The position numbers were made by a program, and so were the translations under genes. Below are positions 19,202 through 28,284 of a stretch of 64,000 nucleotides of DNA, piece after piece. Source of the DNA: Halopseudomonas phragmitis. GTDB taxonomy: Bacteria; Pseudomonadota; Gammaproteobacteria; Pseudomonadales; Pseudomonadaceae. The first letter of the stretch is position 1; each line of letters opens with the position of its first letter. Location of the stretch: NCBI RefSeq assembly GCF_002056295.1, contig NZ_CP020100.1, positions 2,875,501 through 2,939,500 on the forward strand, read 5' to 3'. The notes beneath the pieces were generated by a model that was given only the letters and a program-made list of their open reading frames with translations, searched no databases and had not been told where the DNA came from.

Positions 19202-20209
19202 ATGTTCGATTTGCTAGACCGACGCTTGGTCTGGGTTGGTGGAAAGGGTGGGGTGGGCAAGACCACCGTATCTTCAGCTCTGGCGGTGTTGGCCGCCTCC
19301 CGGGGTAAACGTTGCCTGGTGGTGTCGACCGACCCGGCGCACAGCCTGGGGGATGCCCTGGGCCGTGAGCTGGACGACAGTGCTACCCGGGTGTTGCCTA
19401 ATCTGGATGCCATTGAGATTGATCCTGATGCCGAGGTGGACAGCCATCTCAAGCGGGTGCTGGGGCAGATGCGCCGCTTTGCTTCCTCAACCATGATGCC
19501 GGAGCTGGAGCGGCAGATGCAGTTGACCCGCCAGTCGCCCGGTACTCAGGAAGCAGCTTTGTTGGAACGGATCGCCCGGTTGATCAATGATCGGGAGTCT
19601 GAGTATGACCTGATCATCTTCGATACCGCTCCGACCGGACACACCCTGCGGCTGCTGACCTTGCCGGAGGCCATGGCGGCCTGGACCGATGGTCTGCTGG
19701 CACACAATCGCAAATCCCAGGAGTTGGGCAAGGTGCTCAAGCATCTGACGCCGAAAAGCGGCCGGGATATGCCAACCCCGTTCGATGATCCGGACAAGGA
19801 CCAGTTCAGTGATCTGGATGAGCGCACCCGTGAGGTGGCGCAGACCCTGATCAACCGGCGACGGCTGTTCCATCAGGCCCGGCGTCATCTGGAAGATCCG
19901 AAGGAAAGTGGCTTTCTGTTCGTGCTTACGCCCGAGCGGTTGCCGATTCTGGAAACCGTTCGAGCGGTGGCGACGCTTGAATCCGTAGGTATTCCGGTGG
20001 TGGCGACCTTGGTCAACCGGGTGATTCCCGAAGATGCCGATGGCGAGTTTCTGCGCCGTCGGCGGGAGCAGGAAGCGACCTATCTGGAGCGGATCGATCA
20101 GGAACTGGCCCGCTTGCCTCGGCCGCGCCTGCCCTGGATGGAGACCGACGTGCAGGGGTTGGAGGCTTTGCAGGAGGTGGCCGGGCAATTAGAACGCCTG
20201 GGGTTTTAG
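19202..20209 (+). CDS. ArsA/GET3-family ATPase
   Basis: A 335-residue single-domain P-loop ATPase of the SIMIBI class. The signature P-loop GKGGVGKT spans residues 14-21, switch I is TDPAHSLGDALG (Asp44), and switch II is DTAPTGHTLRLL (141-152). ArsA has two such domains and GET3 dimers have one, so a homodimer is expected. Only one cysteine (in KRCLVV) is visible. The arsenite-binding Cys triad of ArsA and the CxxC zinc motif of GET3 are both missing, which makes arsenite export unlikely. Its place behind CstA and a CC-ending protein suggests that it energises or assembles that carrier, an inference by analogy with ArsA-ArsB. It ends 5 nt before the converging TetR gene. Confidence 0.88.
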   Translation: MFDLLDRRLVWVGGKGGVGKTTVSSALAVLAASRGKRCLVVSTDPAHSLGDALGRELDDSATRVLPNLDAIEIDPDAEVDSHLKRVLGQMRRFASSTMMPELERQMQLTRQSPGTQEAALLERIARLINDRESEYDLIIFDTAPTGHTLRLLTLPEAMAAWTDGLLAHNRKSQELGKVLKHLTPKSGRDMPTPFDDPDKDQFSDLDERTREVAQTLINRRRLFHQARRHLEDPKESGFLFVLTPERLPILETVRAVATLESVGIPVVATLVNRVIPEDADGEFLRRRREQEATYLERIDQELARLPRPRLPWMETDVQGLEALQEVAGQLERLGF

Positions 20210-20214
20210 GTTCC

Positions 20215-20880
20215 TTAGCTACGTGAGTGAGCGCGCAATAGCAGATCTACCCCGCGTTCGACCCGGCGCCGGCGTGCGGCACTGTCCGGCACGTCGCAGC
20301 CATTCATCATCAGCCCGGTAATCAACGAACCTTTCCACAGGCCGATCAGTTGTTCGGCACTTTCAACGGGGTCATCAAGCTGGATCTGCCCACGGGCCGC
20401 TGCGGTTTCCAGATACTGTGCCGCACGCAGGACAAAGGCCCAGGGACCGTCTCGGTAGATCATGCGACCGTGTTCGCCATGTCGTGCACCATGGGCAATG
20501 ATCGAGCGCATGATTTTGATGCCCCGTTCACTAGTCAGAAAATCCAGCAGGTGCTCGCCCAGAGCGACCAACTGCGTGCGCAGGTCATCCAGTGAACCGT
20601 TGTGTTCGGGCAGGTGCCCGACCATGGTCTGGTGATGGCGTTCCAGCACTGCCTGCAACAGCGCTTCGGCATTGTCGAAATAACGGTAGAGCGTGCCCTT
20701 GGCCACACCGGCGCGGCGCGCCACCGACTCCATGCCAAATTGCGGATCACCCTCGGCAATGCTTTCCAGCGCCGCTTCAAGGATGTCATCCAACTTGCGT
20801 GGATCTACTGGGCGACCGGGTCCATTGCCACTGGATCGTTTACCGGAAAGCTTGCTGGCTGGGGCCATATTGTTATCCAT
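20215..20880 (-). CDS. TetR-family repressor of the adjacent RND efflux genes
   Basis: A 221-residue regulator. The N-terminal helix-turn-helix (about 45-70) reads ESVARRAGVAKGTLYRYFDN, a classic TetR motif; the rest is the helical ligand domain. A basic, disordered-looking N-terminal extension of about 25 residues precedes it. It is divergent from the RND membrane fusion protein, with 93 nt between them. It therefore probably represses the pump and itself and is released by a pump substrate. No clear operator palindrome stands out in the gap beyond a loose AGTAA/TTACT pair (20888-20915). Confidence 0.92.
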   Translation of the reverse strand: MDNNMAPASKLSGKRSSGNGPGRPVDPRKLDDILEAALESIAEGDPQFGMESVARRAGVAKGTLYRYFDNAEALLQAVLERHHQTMVGHLPEHNGSLDDLRTQLVALGEHLLDFLTSERGIKIMRSIIAHGARHGEHGRMIYRDGPWAFVLRAAQYLETAAARGQIQLDDPVESAEQLIGLWKGSLITGLMMNGCDVPDSAARRRRVERGVDLLLRAHSRS

Positions 20881-20973
20881 CTATGCGAGTAATGCTCCGG
20901 TCATGCTATTTACTGCACGGCACCGTTCTGTAATTATCGGCCTGACTAAAGCCAACAACAAGGTTAACAGGCT

Positions 20974-22029
20974 ATGCGTATTTTCGTCCCGGTTATGGGC
21001 TTGGTTTTGCTGGCTGGTTGCGGTTCTGATGCGGCAGCGCCGCCAACTCAACAGGTAGTCAAAGTCCGAGCAGTCGAGGTGCAGGCGGGTGCGGAGCGGC
21101 ACTGGACGTTGAACGGTACGGTACAAGCCCGGCATCAGGCCAGCCTGGCATTCCGTCTGCCTGGCGAAATCAGTGAGCGGCTGGTGCAGGCTGGCGAGCG
21201 GGTTGAGGCTGGCGATGTGTTGTTGCGACTGGACCCAAGGGACATTCGCCAGCAACTCAATGCGGCCCAGGCGGCTTTGAGCGCGGCCAGGGCTCAGGCT
21301 GATAACGCCGAGGCCAATCGGCGCCGGCTGGAAACCCTGCGTGAACAGCATCTGGTGCCATTGCAGGTGTACGAGGATGCTGCCGCCAGTGCCCGGGCTG
21401 CGCGTGAAGCCATGCGCAGCGCCGAAGCGGCACTTGAGCAGGCCCGCAGTGCTCGGGATTATGCCGAGTTGCGAGCGCCGGCCAGTGGCATTCTGGTTGA
21501 GGTCAGTGGCCAGGTCGGGCAGGTGGTGGCGGCCGGGCAGAGTGTGGCTCAACTGGCCTATGACGGGCTCCGCGAGGTCGAGGCATTCATTCCCGAGCTG
21601 CGTCGGCGCAGCATCCCACAGCAGGGCCGTGTAGAGCTGTTTGGCAATGGCCAACAAGCCAATGTGACACTGCGTGAAATGGCCGGTTCGGCCGATCCCC
21701 AGACCCGTAGTTGGCGGGCCCGTTTCGTGATCGAGCAGCAAGCCAGCGACTGGCCTCTGGGAAGCAGTGTAACGCTGCACCTGAATGGTCAAACCGGCAC
21801 GGACAGTGAGTTGTTGCTGAGCTTGCCTTTGGGCGCCCTGATTGATCGTGGCCAGGGGCTCGGGGTCTGGGTTATCGAAGAAGGGCGGGTACACCGACAG
21901 CCGGTCGAACTGGTTCGCACTGACACCGAGCAAGCCTACGTGCGCAGTGCTCTGGCTGCTGGAGCGCAGGTGGTGGCGCTGGGCGCGCACCTGCTCGAGG
22001 ATGGTCAGCGGGTCGAGGTGCTGCCATGA
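20974..22029 (+). CDS. RND efflux periplasmic adaptor (membrane fusion protein), lipoprotein
   Basis: A 351-residue adaptor that links an RND pump to an outer-membrane channel. The lipobox LLAGC places the lipidated Cys at residue 16. QARHQASLAFRLPGEISERLVQAGERVEAGDVLLRLD is split here as the first lipoyl half (about 48-85). A coiled-coil hairpin (90-155) and the second lipoyl half around ELRAPASGILVEV follow, then beta-barrel and membrane-proximal domains. The stop overlaps the pump start by 4 nt (ATGA). No outer-membrane factor gene lies nearby, so a shared TolC/OprM-type channel is expected. Confidence 0.93.
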   Translation: MRIFVPVMGLVLLAGCGSDAAAPPTQQVVKVRAVEVQAGAERHWTLNGTVQARHQASLAFRLPGEISERLVQAGERVEAGDVLLRLDPRDIRQQLNAAQAALSAARAQADNAEANRRRLETLREQHLVPLQVYEDAAASARAAREAMRSAEAALEQARSARDYAELRAPASGILVEVSGQVGQVVAAGQSVAQLAYDGLREVEAFIPELRRRSIPQQGRVELFGNGQQANVTLREMAGSADPQTRSWRARFVIEQQASDWPLGSSVTLHLNGQTGTDSELLLSLPLGALIDRGQGLGVWVIEEGRVHRQPVELVRTDTEQAYVRSALAAGAQVVALGAHLLEDGQRVEVLP

Positions 22030-25000
22030 GTCTTGACCCTTTGCGCTTCAACGTCTCGGCCCTGGCAGTACGCGAGCGCTCGGTCACCCTGTTTTTCCTG
22101 CTGTTGATCTCGCTGGCCGGGCTGTATGCCTTTCTGGCCCTGGGGCGCGCCGAAGATCCGAGCTTTACCGTACGCACCACGGTGGTAACTGCGGCCTGGC
22201 CGGGCGCCAGTGCGCTGCAGATGCAGCAGCAGGTGGCAGACCCGCTGGAAAAGCGCCTGCAGGAAGTGGCCTATTTCGACAAGGTGCAAACCACGGCTCG
22301 TCCCGGCCGGGTCGATATGCAGGTGACTTTTCAGGACTACACCCCCTCCAGTGCCTTGCCGCAATTGTTCTACGAAATTCGCAAGCGCATGCAGGACGAA
22401 GTGGCCAACCTGCCGCCGGGGGTTCAGGGGCCATTCGTCAATGATGACTTTTCCGATGTGTACTTTTCGCTGTATGCCCTCACAGCACCGGGCCTGCCGG
22501 CCCGGCAACTGGTGCGTGAGGCCGAGCAACTGCGCGATCAGTTCAGCCGGGTAGCCGGGGTGCAGAAAGTGCGGGTAATCGGTGAGCGCCGTGAACAGGT
22601 GTTTGTCGATGTCGATCAGCACCAACTGGCGCAAATGGGAGTTACCCTGGAGCAGATCGGCGATGCACTGGATGCCTATAACCGCTTGCTGCCGGCAGGC
22701 CTGATCGAGACAGCCGGGCCTCGTCTGTACTGGCGTCTGGATGCCGATCTGGCCGACCTTGAAGCCATTGCGGCGGTGCCGTTGCGTATCGGTGAGCGGC
22801 TGATTCGGCTGGGCGATGTCGCTGAGGTTCAGCGTGGTTACGAGGAGCCCGCGAGCTATCTGGTACGCGCCTTCGGTGAAGAGGCGTTGTTGATCGGGGT
22901 AGTAATGCAGGCTGGCGAGAATGGTCTGGAAGTGGGCCAGCGCCTGGCCGAGAAGCATCAGCAACTGGTGGCCGGTATGCCGCTGGGTATGGAGCTGCGC
23001 CAGGTCACCAACCAGCGCGAGGCCATCACCCGGGCGGTTGAGCTGTTCCAGTACAAGTTCTTGCTGGCGGTGCTGGTGGTGATGCTGGTCAGCTTTGCCA
23101 GTATCGGTTTGCGCCCGGGTCTGATTGTCGGCATTGCCGTGCCGCTGACTCTGGGCATCACCTTCATGTTGATGCTGATGCGCGGGATGAATCTGGACCG
23201 GATCACCCTGGGGGCGTTGATCATTGCTCTGGGCTTGCTGGTGGATGATGCGATCATCGCCATCGAGATGATGTTGGTGAAAATGGAGGAGGGCTGGGAC
23301 CGGGTCAAGGCCGCCGCCCATGCCTGGACGGTGACCGCCGCGCCCATGCTGTCTGGCACCCTGGTGACCATTATCGGCTTTGTGCCTATTGGTTTTGCCC
23401 GCTCCGGTGTAGGTGAGTACACCGGCAATATTTTCTGGGTATTGGCCTTTGCGCTGCTGGCCTCATGGCTGGTGGCGGTGGTGTTTACCCCGTTTCTGGG
23501 CGTGGTTCTGCTCAAGGACGTGCCCAAGTCTTCTCAGTCACACCAGGGCCAGTACCAGAGCGCCGGTTATCAGCGGTTTCGCCAACTGATCCAGAACTGT
23601 GTGCGTTACCGCAAGACGGTAGTGCTGGCCACCTTTGGTTTGTTTGTGCTGGCAGTATTGGGAATGATGGGGCCGGTACAGAAGCAATTTTTCCCCTCAT
23701 CGGACCGACCCGAAGTGCTGGTCGATATCTACATGCCCGAAGGCTCCAGCATGACCACCACCGAGGCGCTGGCACGGCGGGTTGAGGCGGTTCTGGTGGA
23801 AGACCCGGATGTACTGTCACTGTCGAGCTATATCGGTGCCGGGGCGCCGCGGTTCTTCCTGTCATTGAATCCGGAACAGGCCAACCCGGCCTTTGCCAAA
23901 CTGATTGCGATTGCCGAGGATGCTGCCGGGCGTGATCGGATCATGCAGGCTTTACGGCAACGGGTTGCCGCCGGCGAGTTTGGCGAGGCTCGGGTGCGGG
24001 TGCATCGGCTGGTATTTGGCCCGCCAGTGACCTGGCCGGTGAGTTTCAGAGTGCTTGGTCCTGACCCAATGCAACTGCGTGCCTTCGCTGCTCAGGTGCG
24101 TGAGGTGCTGCAGGCTCATCCGCATATCGTTGATGCCCACCTGGACTGGGGCGAGCGGGTACCTTCGGTGCGTCTGGATATTGACCCTGAACGCCTGCGC
24201 GCGATTGGTCTGACACCCCGTGAGCTGGCGCGCCAGCTACAGCTGCAATGGGGTGGGGTGCCGGTCACCCAACTGCGTCAGGACGTGCGCAGTGTGCAGT
24301 TGGTGCTGCGTGGCGATGGCAGTGGTCTGGGCGAACTGGCGGACCTGCCGATTCGCACGGCCGACGGGCGCAGTATCAGCCTGGCCCAGGCAGGGTTGAT
24401 TCGGCTCGACAGCGAAGACCCGGTACTCAAGCGTTACACCCGTGAACCCTATATCACCGTGCAGGCCGATGTTCAGGGTGCCCAGCCGCCGGACGTGACC
24501 TGGGCCCTGTGGCGTGATCTGGCTGAACTGCGAGCAGCCTTGCCGCCGGGCTACTACCTGGATATTGGCGGCACTGTGGAGCAATCGGCCAAGGGGCAGG
24601 AGTCGATCCGCAAGGTTCAGCCGGTGATGCTGGCGCTGATGTTGGTGGTGATCATGCTGCAGATGCGCAGCTTCTCCGGGACTTTCATGGTACTGGCAAC
24701 TGCGCCGCTGGGGGTGATCGGGGCAACGCTGGCCCTGTTGGTCGGAAATCAGCCGTTCGGGTTTGTTGCGCTGCTGGGGCTGACCGGGCTGGCTGGAATC
24801 CTGATGCGCAACACGCTGATTCTGGCCCAGCAGATCGATGACAACCTGCAAGCTGGCATGGCCCGGCATACGGCTCTGGTCGAAGCGACGGTACAGCGTA
24901 CCCGGCCGGTTCTGTTGACCGCGTTGGCGGCGGCACTGGCCTTCGTCCCCCTGACTTTCGATGCGTTCTGGGGGCCGATGGCCTATGTGCTGATCGGCGG

Positions 25001-25079
25001 AACCTTGGTCGGGACCCTGATTACCCTGTTTTTCCTGCCGGCGCTCTATGCGCTGTGGTTCCGGGTAAGGGCTACCTGA
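22026..25079 (+). CDS. RND-family efflux pump inner-membrane subunit
   Basis: A 1017-residue proton-driven transporter of the AcrB/HAE-1-like superfamily, with the usual 12 helices and two large periplasmic loops (after TM1 and TM7). TM4 carries LGLLVDDAIIAIEMM, whose paired Asp residues form the proton relay, and the GFVPIGFARSG segment follows. In the second half, LLGLTGLAGILMRNTLIL and the late RPVLLTALAAALAF match the duplicated fold. It is translationally coupled to the adaptor. The substrate cannot be read from sequence. The end overlaps the converging binding-protein gene by 8 nt. Confidence 0.95.
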   Translation: MSLDPLRFNVSALAVRERSVTLFFLLLISLAGLYAFLALGRAEDPSFTVRTTVVTAAWPGASALQMQQQVADPLEKRLQEVAYFDKVQTTARPGRVDMQVTFQDYTPSSALPQLFYEIRKRMQDEVANLPPGVQGPFVNDDFSDVYFSLYALTAPGLPARQLVREAEQLRDQFSRVAGVQKVRVIGERREQVFVDVDQHQLAQMGVTLEQIGDALDAYNRLLPAGLIETAGPRLYWRLDADLADLEAIAAVPLRIGERLIRLGDVAEVQRGYEEPASYLVRAFGEEALLIGVVMQAGENGLEVGQRLAEKHQQLVAGMPLGMELRQVTNQREAITRAVELFQYKFLLAVLVVMLVSFASIGLRPGLIVGIAVPLTLGITFMLMLMRGMNLDRITLGALIIALGLLVDDAIIAIEMMLVKMEEGWDRVKAAAHAWTVTAAPMLSGTLVTIIGFVPIGFARSGVGEYTGNIFWVLAFALLASWLVAVVFTPFLGVVLLKDVPKSSQSHQGQYQSAGYQRFRQLIQNCVRYRKTVVLATFGLFVLAVLGMMGPVQKQFFPSSDRPEVLVDIYMPEGSSMTTTEALARRVEAVLVEDPDVLSLSSYIGAGAPRFFLSLNPEQANPAFAKLIAIAEDAAGRDRIMQALRQRVAAGEFGEARVRVHRLVFGPPVTWPVSFRVLGPDPMQLRAFAAQVREVLQAHPHIVDAHLDWGERVPSVRLDIDPERLRAIGLTPRELARQLQLQWGGVPVTQLRQDVRSVQLVLRGDGSGLGELADLPIRTADGRSISLAQAGLIRLDSEDPVLKRYTREPYITVQADVQGAQPPDVTWALWRDLAELRAALPPGYYLDIGGTVEQSAKGQESIRKVQPVMLALMLVVIMLQMRSFSGTFMVLATAPLGVIGATLALLVGNQPFGFVALLGLTGLAGILMRNTLILAQQIDDNLQAGMARHTALVEATVQRTRPVLLTALAAALAFVPLTFDAFWGPMAYVLIGGTLVGTLITLFFLPALYALWFRVRAT

Positions 25080-26352
25080 GTTGTTCCGGCTGGCCGTGGG
25101 CACGGCGCTCGGCCAGCCACTCCGGGTGTGAGATAACGGCCTGTTCACCGGCCAGCCGGCTGACGATCTCGAAATAGTCCTGGCGCATGGGGTCGCGCAT
25201 GACCTCAGCCCGGGGCTTGATCCGCACAGCATAGACGCTTTGCACATTCTGGTGATCAAACCCGCGCCAGCGCTGTGCGTCTTTGAGCAGTTGATACTCA
25301 TGGTCTTCCAGAGCACTGATCAGTGCTTCACTGGCCAGTGTGCCGTTGCGGGTAACCGCCTCTGCCCATTGATAGACAATGCTGTAAGCTGAGGCCGCCG
25401 AGGTTGACGGGTAGCTCTGATAGCGCTCGGCGAAGTCGCGAACAAAAGCCTGGCCGCGCTGATTGCCCAGCTCGAAGGGCAGGTTCCAGGTCCAGGCGGA
25501 GCCAGCCAGCACGCCCTCCATGATCGCCGGGCCAACCTGCTCGACCATGCTCAAGGTAATGTTGGGAACCACGATCTGGGAGTTGCGAGTCAGGCCGAAC
25601 TCATGGGCCACGCGCATGGCCTTGACCATCTGATCACCGAACAGCACCAGTACCAGCACATCCGGCTTGGCGTCGGCAGCTTGACGCAAGGCGGCACGCA
25701 GCTCGCTCTGGGTGGCGCCGGGGAATGACAGCAGGCTGGCGGGATGCTGGCGGCTGTCTTCGGTGGCGGTGAAGCGGCGCATTGAGGCTTCAGTGGTATG
25801 GCCCCAGGTATAGTCAGCGGTCACGTAGTAGTAACTGCGTCCTGGCAGTTGCTCCTGCAAATAGCCGCCCAGAACCTTGGAGGCCATCCAGGCGTTGTAA
25901 CTCTCGCGGAACATGTAGCGATGGGCATCCTTGCCGGTAGTATCGTTGGAGTAGGTCAGGGTGCCGAAATACACCACGCCACGCTGGGCGGCACGTTTGC
26001 CGGCGGCGATGGCAACTGCGCTGGAGGCGCCCCCAAACAGCATCCTTGCGCCCTGATCGACCAACGAATCGACATTGGCAACGGCCTGGGCCGGACGCGA
26101 GGCGCTATCGGCTTCGATCAGTTGCAGAGGCCGGCCAAGTACGCCGCCGCGATTGTTGAGTTCTTCCACCGCCATCAGCGCGCCACGGATCTGCATCAGT
26201 CCCTCTTCACGGTATTCGCCGCTACGCGGAACATTCAGACCCAGCACGATGGGCTCGGCAGCCAGGGCAGGGAAGGCTGCCAGCAGGGCCACAACCAACA
26301 ACAGGTGTTTCAGTGGGGCGAAGAAAAAAATGCTCAGTGAGGGGCGACTCAT
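25072..26352 (-). CDS. Orphan periplasmic substrate-binding protein, UrtA/AmiC-like (PBP type 1)
   Basis: A 426-residue secreted protein. The signal peptide is residues 1-32 (ending FPALAAEP). Mature sequence shows the branched-chain amino acid/urea type fold: LNVPRSGEYREEGLMQIRGA, AVEELNNRGGVLGRPL, and FPGATQSELRAALRQA. The best general match is the urea/short-chain amide binding group. No ABC permease or ATPase is encoded nearby, so transport is doubtful. It is divergent, 186 nt away, from a membrane diguanylate cyclase, and a sensory role with such a partner is possible. Confidence 0.83.
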   Translation of the reverse strand: MSRPSLSIFFFAPLKHLLLVVALLAAFPALAAEPIVLGLNVPRSGEYREEGLMQIRGALMAVEELNNRGGVLGRPLQLIEADSASRPAQAVANVDSLVDQGARMLFGGASSAVAIAAGKRAAQRGVVYFGTLTYSNDTTGKDAHRYMFRESYNAWMASKVLGGYLQEQLPGRSYYYVTADYTWGHTTEASMRRFTATEDSRQHPASLLSFPGATQSELRAALRQAADAKPDVLVLVLFGDQMVKAMRVAHEFGLTRNSQIVVPNITLSMVEQVGPAIMEGVLAGSAWTWNLPFELGNQRGQAFVRDFAERYQSYPSTSAASAYSIVYQWAEAVTRNGTLASEALISALEDHEYQLLKDAQRWRGFDHQNVQSVYAVRIKPRAEVMRDPMRQDYFEIVSRLAGEQAVISHPEWLAERRAHGQPEQLR

Positions 26353-26538
26353 GGCCTATCCTTGTTTTGTTGTTGTTTGAGTGTCACCTGTCTGGATAAC
26401 ACGGACTGGCACCAGCCCGGCATTACCTATTGGTCGAGTGTTTACAGGGTTGTGAAGTCGATCAATGAACTGGTATCCGCTGCGTGCAGGCATTAGGATG
26501 GCGGCCATTACAATACGCCAAGGAACCCGGCGACCTTC

Positions 26539-27723
26539 ATGCTTGATATCAAAACCCTCATGCTGGTGTTGGCACTTGCCACGGTGGTTTCCGTGGTGGG
26601 CTTGCTGATCGCCAGTTTGCTTAACCGCCAGGTGCTGGCCATTCGTTATTGGGCGGCGGGTCTGGCCTGCTTCTTTACCGGTCTTTTCCTCCAGGTTGCC
26701 AGCCCGCCATTGCCGTTGTGGTTGAGTGCTGTAGCCATTACCCAGGCCTATTTCGTGATCTGGTGGGGCACCCGCTGTTACCGCTTCTCGCAACGGCTGC
26801 CGCGTTTCTGGCTGGTCATGATGCTGATAGGCCTGGCTCAGGGCCTGACGTTCTTCATACTCAGTGATTCGTTGCGTTGGAGCATCGTGTTCCACAGCTC
26901 AGTGGCAGTTGTTATGTGTGGGCTGACCATCCGCGAGCTGTGGAAGCTGAATCTTGGTCAGCCGCTGCTGCCATTGTTCTGGACTCTGCTTTGGGGCGTA
27001 CACGGTCTGGTGTATCTGCGCCGGACGTTGCTGTACCTGTTCGACAGCCACTACAGCCAGGTGACCAGCTTCGAGCAGGCAATTGAGATTGAGGCGCTGA
27101 ACTACCTGGAGGGCACGGTATTTCTCTATGGGTTCTCGCTGATGTGCGTGATTCTGACCACGCTGCGCCTGCAACAGGCTCTGCGTCGCCAGGCGACCCG
27201 TGACCCATTGACCGATCTGCTGAACCGTCGGGCTTTTGAAGAGGCAGCACTGAATGCACTGGCTTTGGGGCGGCGCGGGCAACGGCCGTTGACCTTGTTG
27301 CTTATGGATCTGGATAAATTCAAGTCGATCAATGATCAGCATGGTCACAAGACCGGTGATCAGGTGCTGGGCGCTTTCGCCGAACACTTGCACGCCCACG
27401 CCCGCACGGCTGACCTGATTTGCCGGTTCGGGGGGGAAGAGTTCGTGGTATTGCTGCCTGATACCGATCGGGACCAGGCGCAGAGCATGGCCGAGAGGAT
27501 TCGACGCTCCTGGGCCGAGGTGGTGCTCGATACGCCCAACGGGCCGCTGGCTACCACGGTGTCGATTGGTCTGGCGCAAACCTGTCATGACCCGGCTGAA
27601 ACGCTTTACAGCCTGTTGGAGCAGGCAGACCAGGCGCTATACCGGGCCAAACAGAATGGTCGCAACCGGACCGAACAGGCCGACGGCCTGCGACTGTCGG
27701 CGCTGGAGGGGGCGATCGTCTGA
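26539..27723 (+). CDS. Membrane-bound diguanylate cyclase (GGDEF)
   Basis: A 394-residue enzyme making cyclic di-GMP from two GTP. Residues 1-210 contain about six to seven membrane helices without a large periplasmic domain. The GGDEF domain follows: DPLTDLLNRRAFEEA, LMDLDKFKSINDQHGHKTGDQ, and an intact active site GGEEF at 298-302. RTAD at 289-292 is an RxxD inhibitory site five residues ahead, so product inhibition is expected. No EAL domain is present. It is the only diguanylate cyclase in the window and could feed the cellulose synthase encoded 16 kb away, though nothing shows a direct link. Confidence 0.93.
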   Translation: MLDIKTLMLVLALATVVSVVGLLIASLLNRQVLAIRYWAAGLACFFTGLFLQVASPPLPLWLSAVAITQAYFVIWWGTRCYRFSQRLPRFWLVMMLIGLAQGLTFFILSDSLRWSIVFHSSVAVVMCGLTIRELWKLNLGQPLLPLFWTLLWGVHGLVYLRRTLLYLFDSHYSQVTSFEQAIEIEALNYLEGTVFLYGFSLMCVILTTLRLQQALRRQATRDPLTDLLNRRAFEEAALNALALGRRGQRPLTLLLMDLDKFKSINDQHGHKTGDQVLGAFAEHLHAHARTADLICRFGGEEFVVLLPDTDRDQAQSMAERIRRSWAEVVLDTPNGPLATTVSIGLAQTCHDPAETLYSLLEQADQALYRAKQNGRNRTEQADGLRLSALEGAIV

Positions 27724-27730
27724 GGCAGGT

Positions 27731-28153
27731 CTATTCAGCCTGACTCAGCAGTTGGCGAACCGCCTGAAGATTGCCAGGTTGTTGCAGACGGCCGATTTCT
27801 TCACCTGCACCATTGAGCAATACCAGATCACCGTCGTAAGTGCTGTACCGGTCGGCAAAGGCCTGCCCGTCAGGCTGACCCTGGTGGGCGATGCGCATGT
27901 CCAGACGGGTCTGATACTCTGGGTTGAGCTGTTTGAGATACTCCAGGACTTCGGCCCCGCCCAGGTAATGGATGTCGCGGGTTAGTACCAGTACCGGCTT
28001 GCCCTGGCCTATGCCGGACAGATCGGTGGAAATGCCGGCTCTGGGCAGTTGCTGGATGACCACCGCGCTGACGCCGGCCAGCAGTACCAGCATGAATGTC
28101 CATTTGATCCAGGCGGGGATATGCCGTTGGGGCTTGCTGGTGGTCGAGTTCAT
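27731..28153 (-). CDS. Hypothetical membrane-anchored protein, thioredoxin-like domain possible
   Basis: A 140-residue protein with one N-terminal membrane helix (about 14-36) and a periplasmic domain. I do not recognise the family. The pattern KPVLVLTRDIHYLGGAEVLEYLKQLN followed by DGDLVLLNGAGEEIGRL is reminiscent of a thioredoxin-like alpha/beta fold, but there is no CxxC. It converges on the diguanylate cyclase (7-nt gap). The ATG at 28153 has AGAGG upstream. Confidence 0.7.
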   Translation of the reverse strand: MNSTTSKPQRHIPAWIKWTFMLVLLAGVSAVVIQQLPRAGISTDLSGIGQGKPVLVLTRDIHYLGGAEVLEYLKQLNPEYQTRLDMRIAHQGQPDGQAFADRYSTYDGDLVLLNGAGEEIGRLQQPGNLQAVRQLLSQAE

Positions 28154-28284
28154 GTGGCCTCTCAGGGTTAAAGACGCGGATTATCCCATATTCACGGCGC
28201 ATGTCCGGGCTCGGTTAAAGCTCTGTTACCTTTTTATTAGCAGATGTTCAGGCATGGCCTTTTGATGGCGTTTGTCATGGTGCT

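Noticed and set aside
22005-23321. 438-codon minus-strand frame across the RND pump
   Set aside because: Shadow of the conserved pump; composition is that of an antisense frame.
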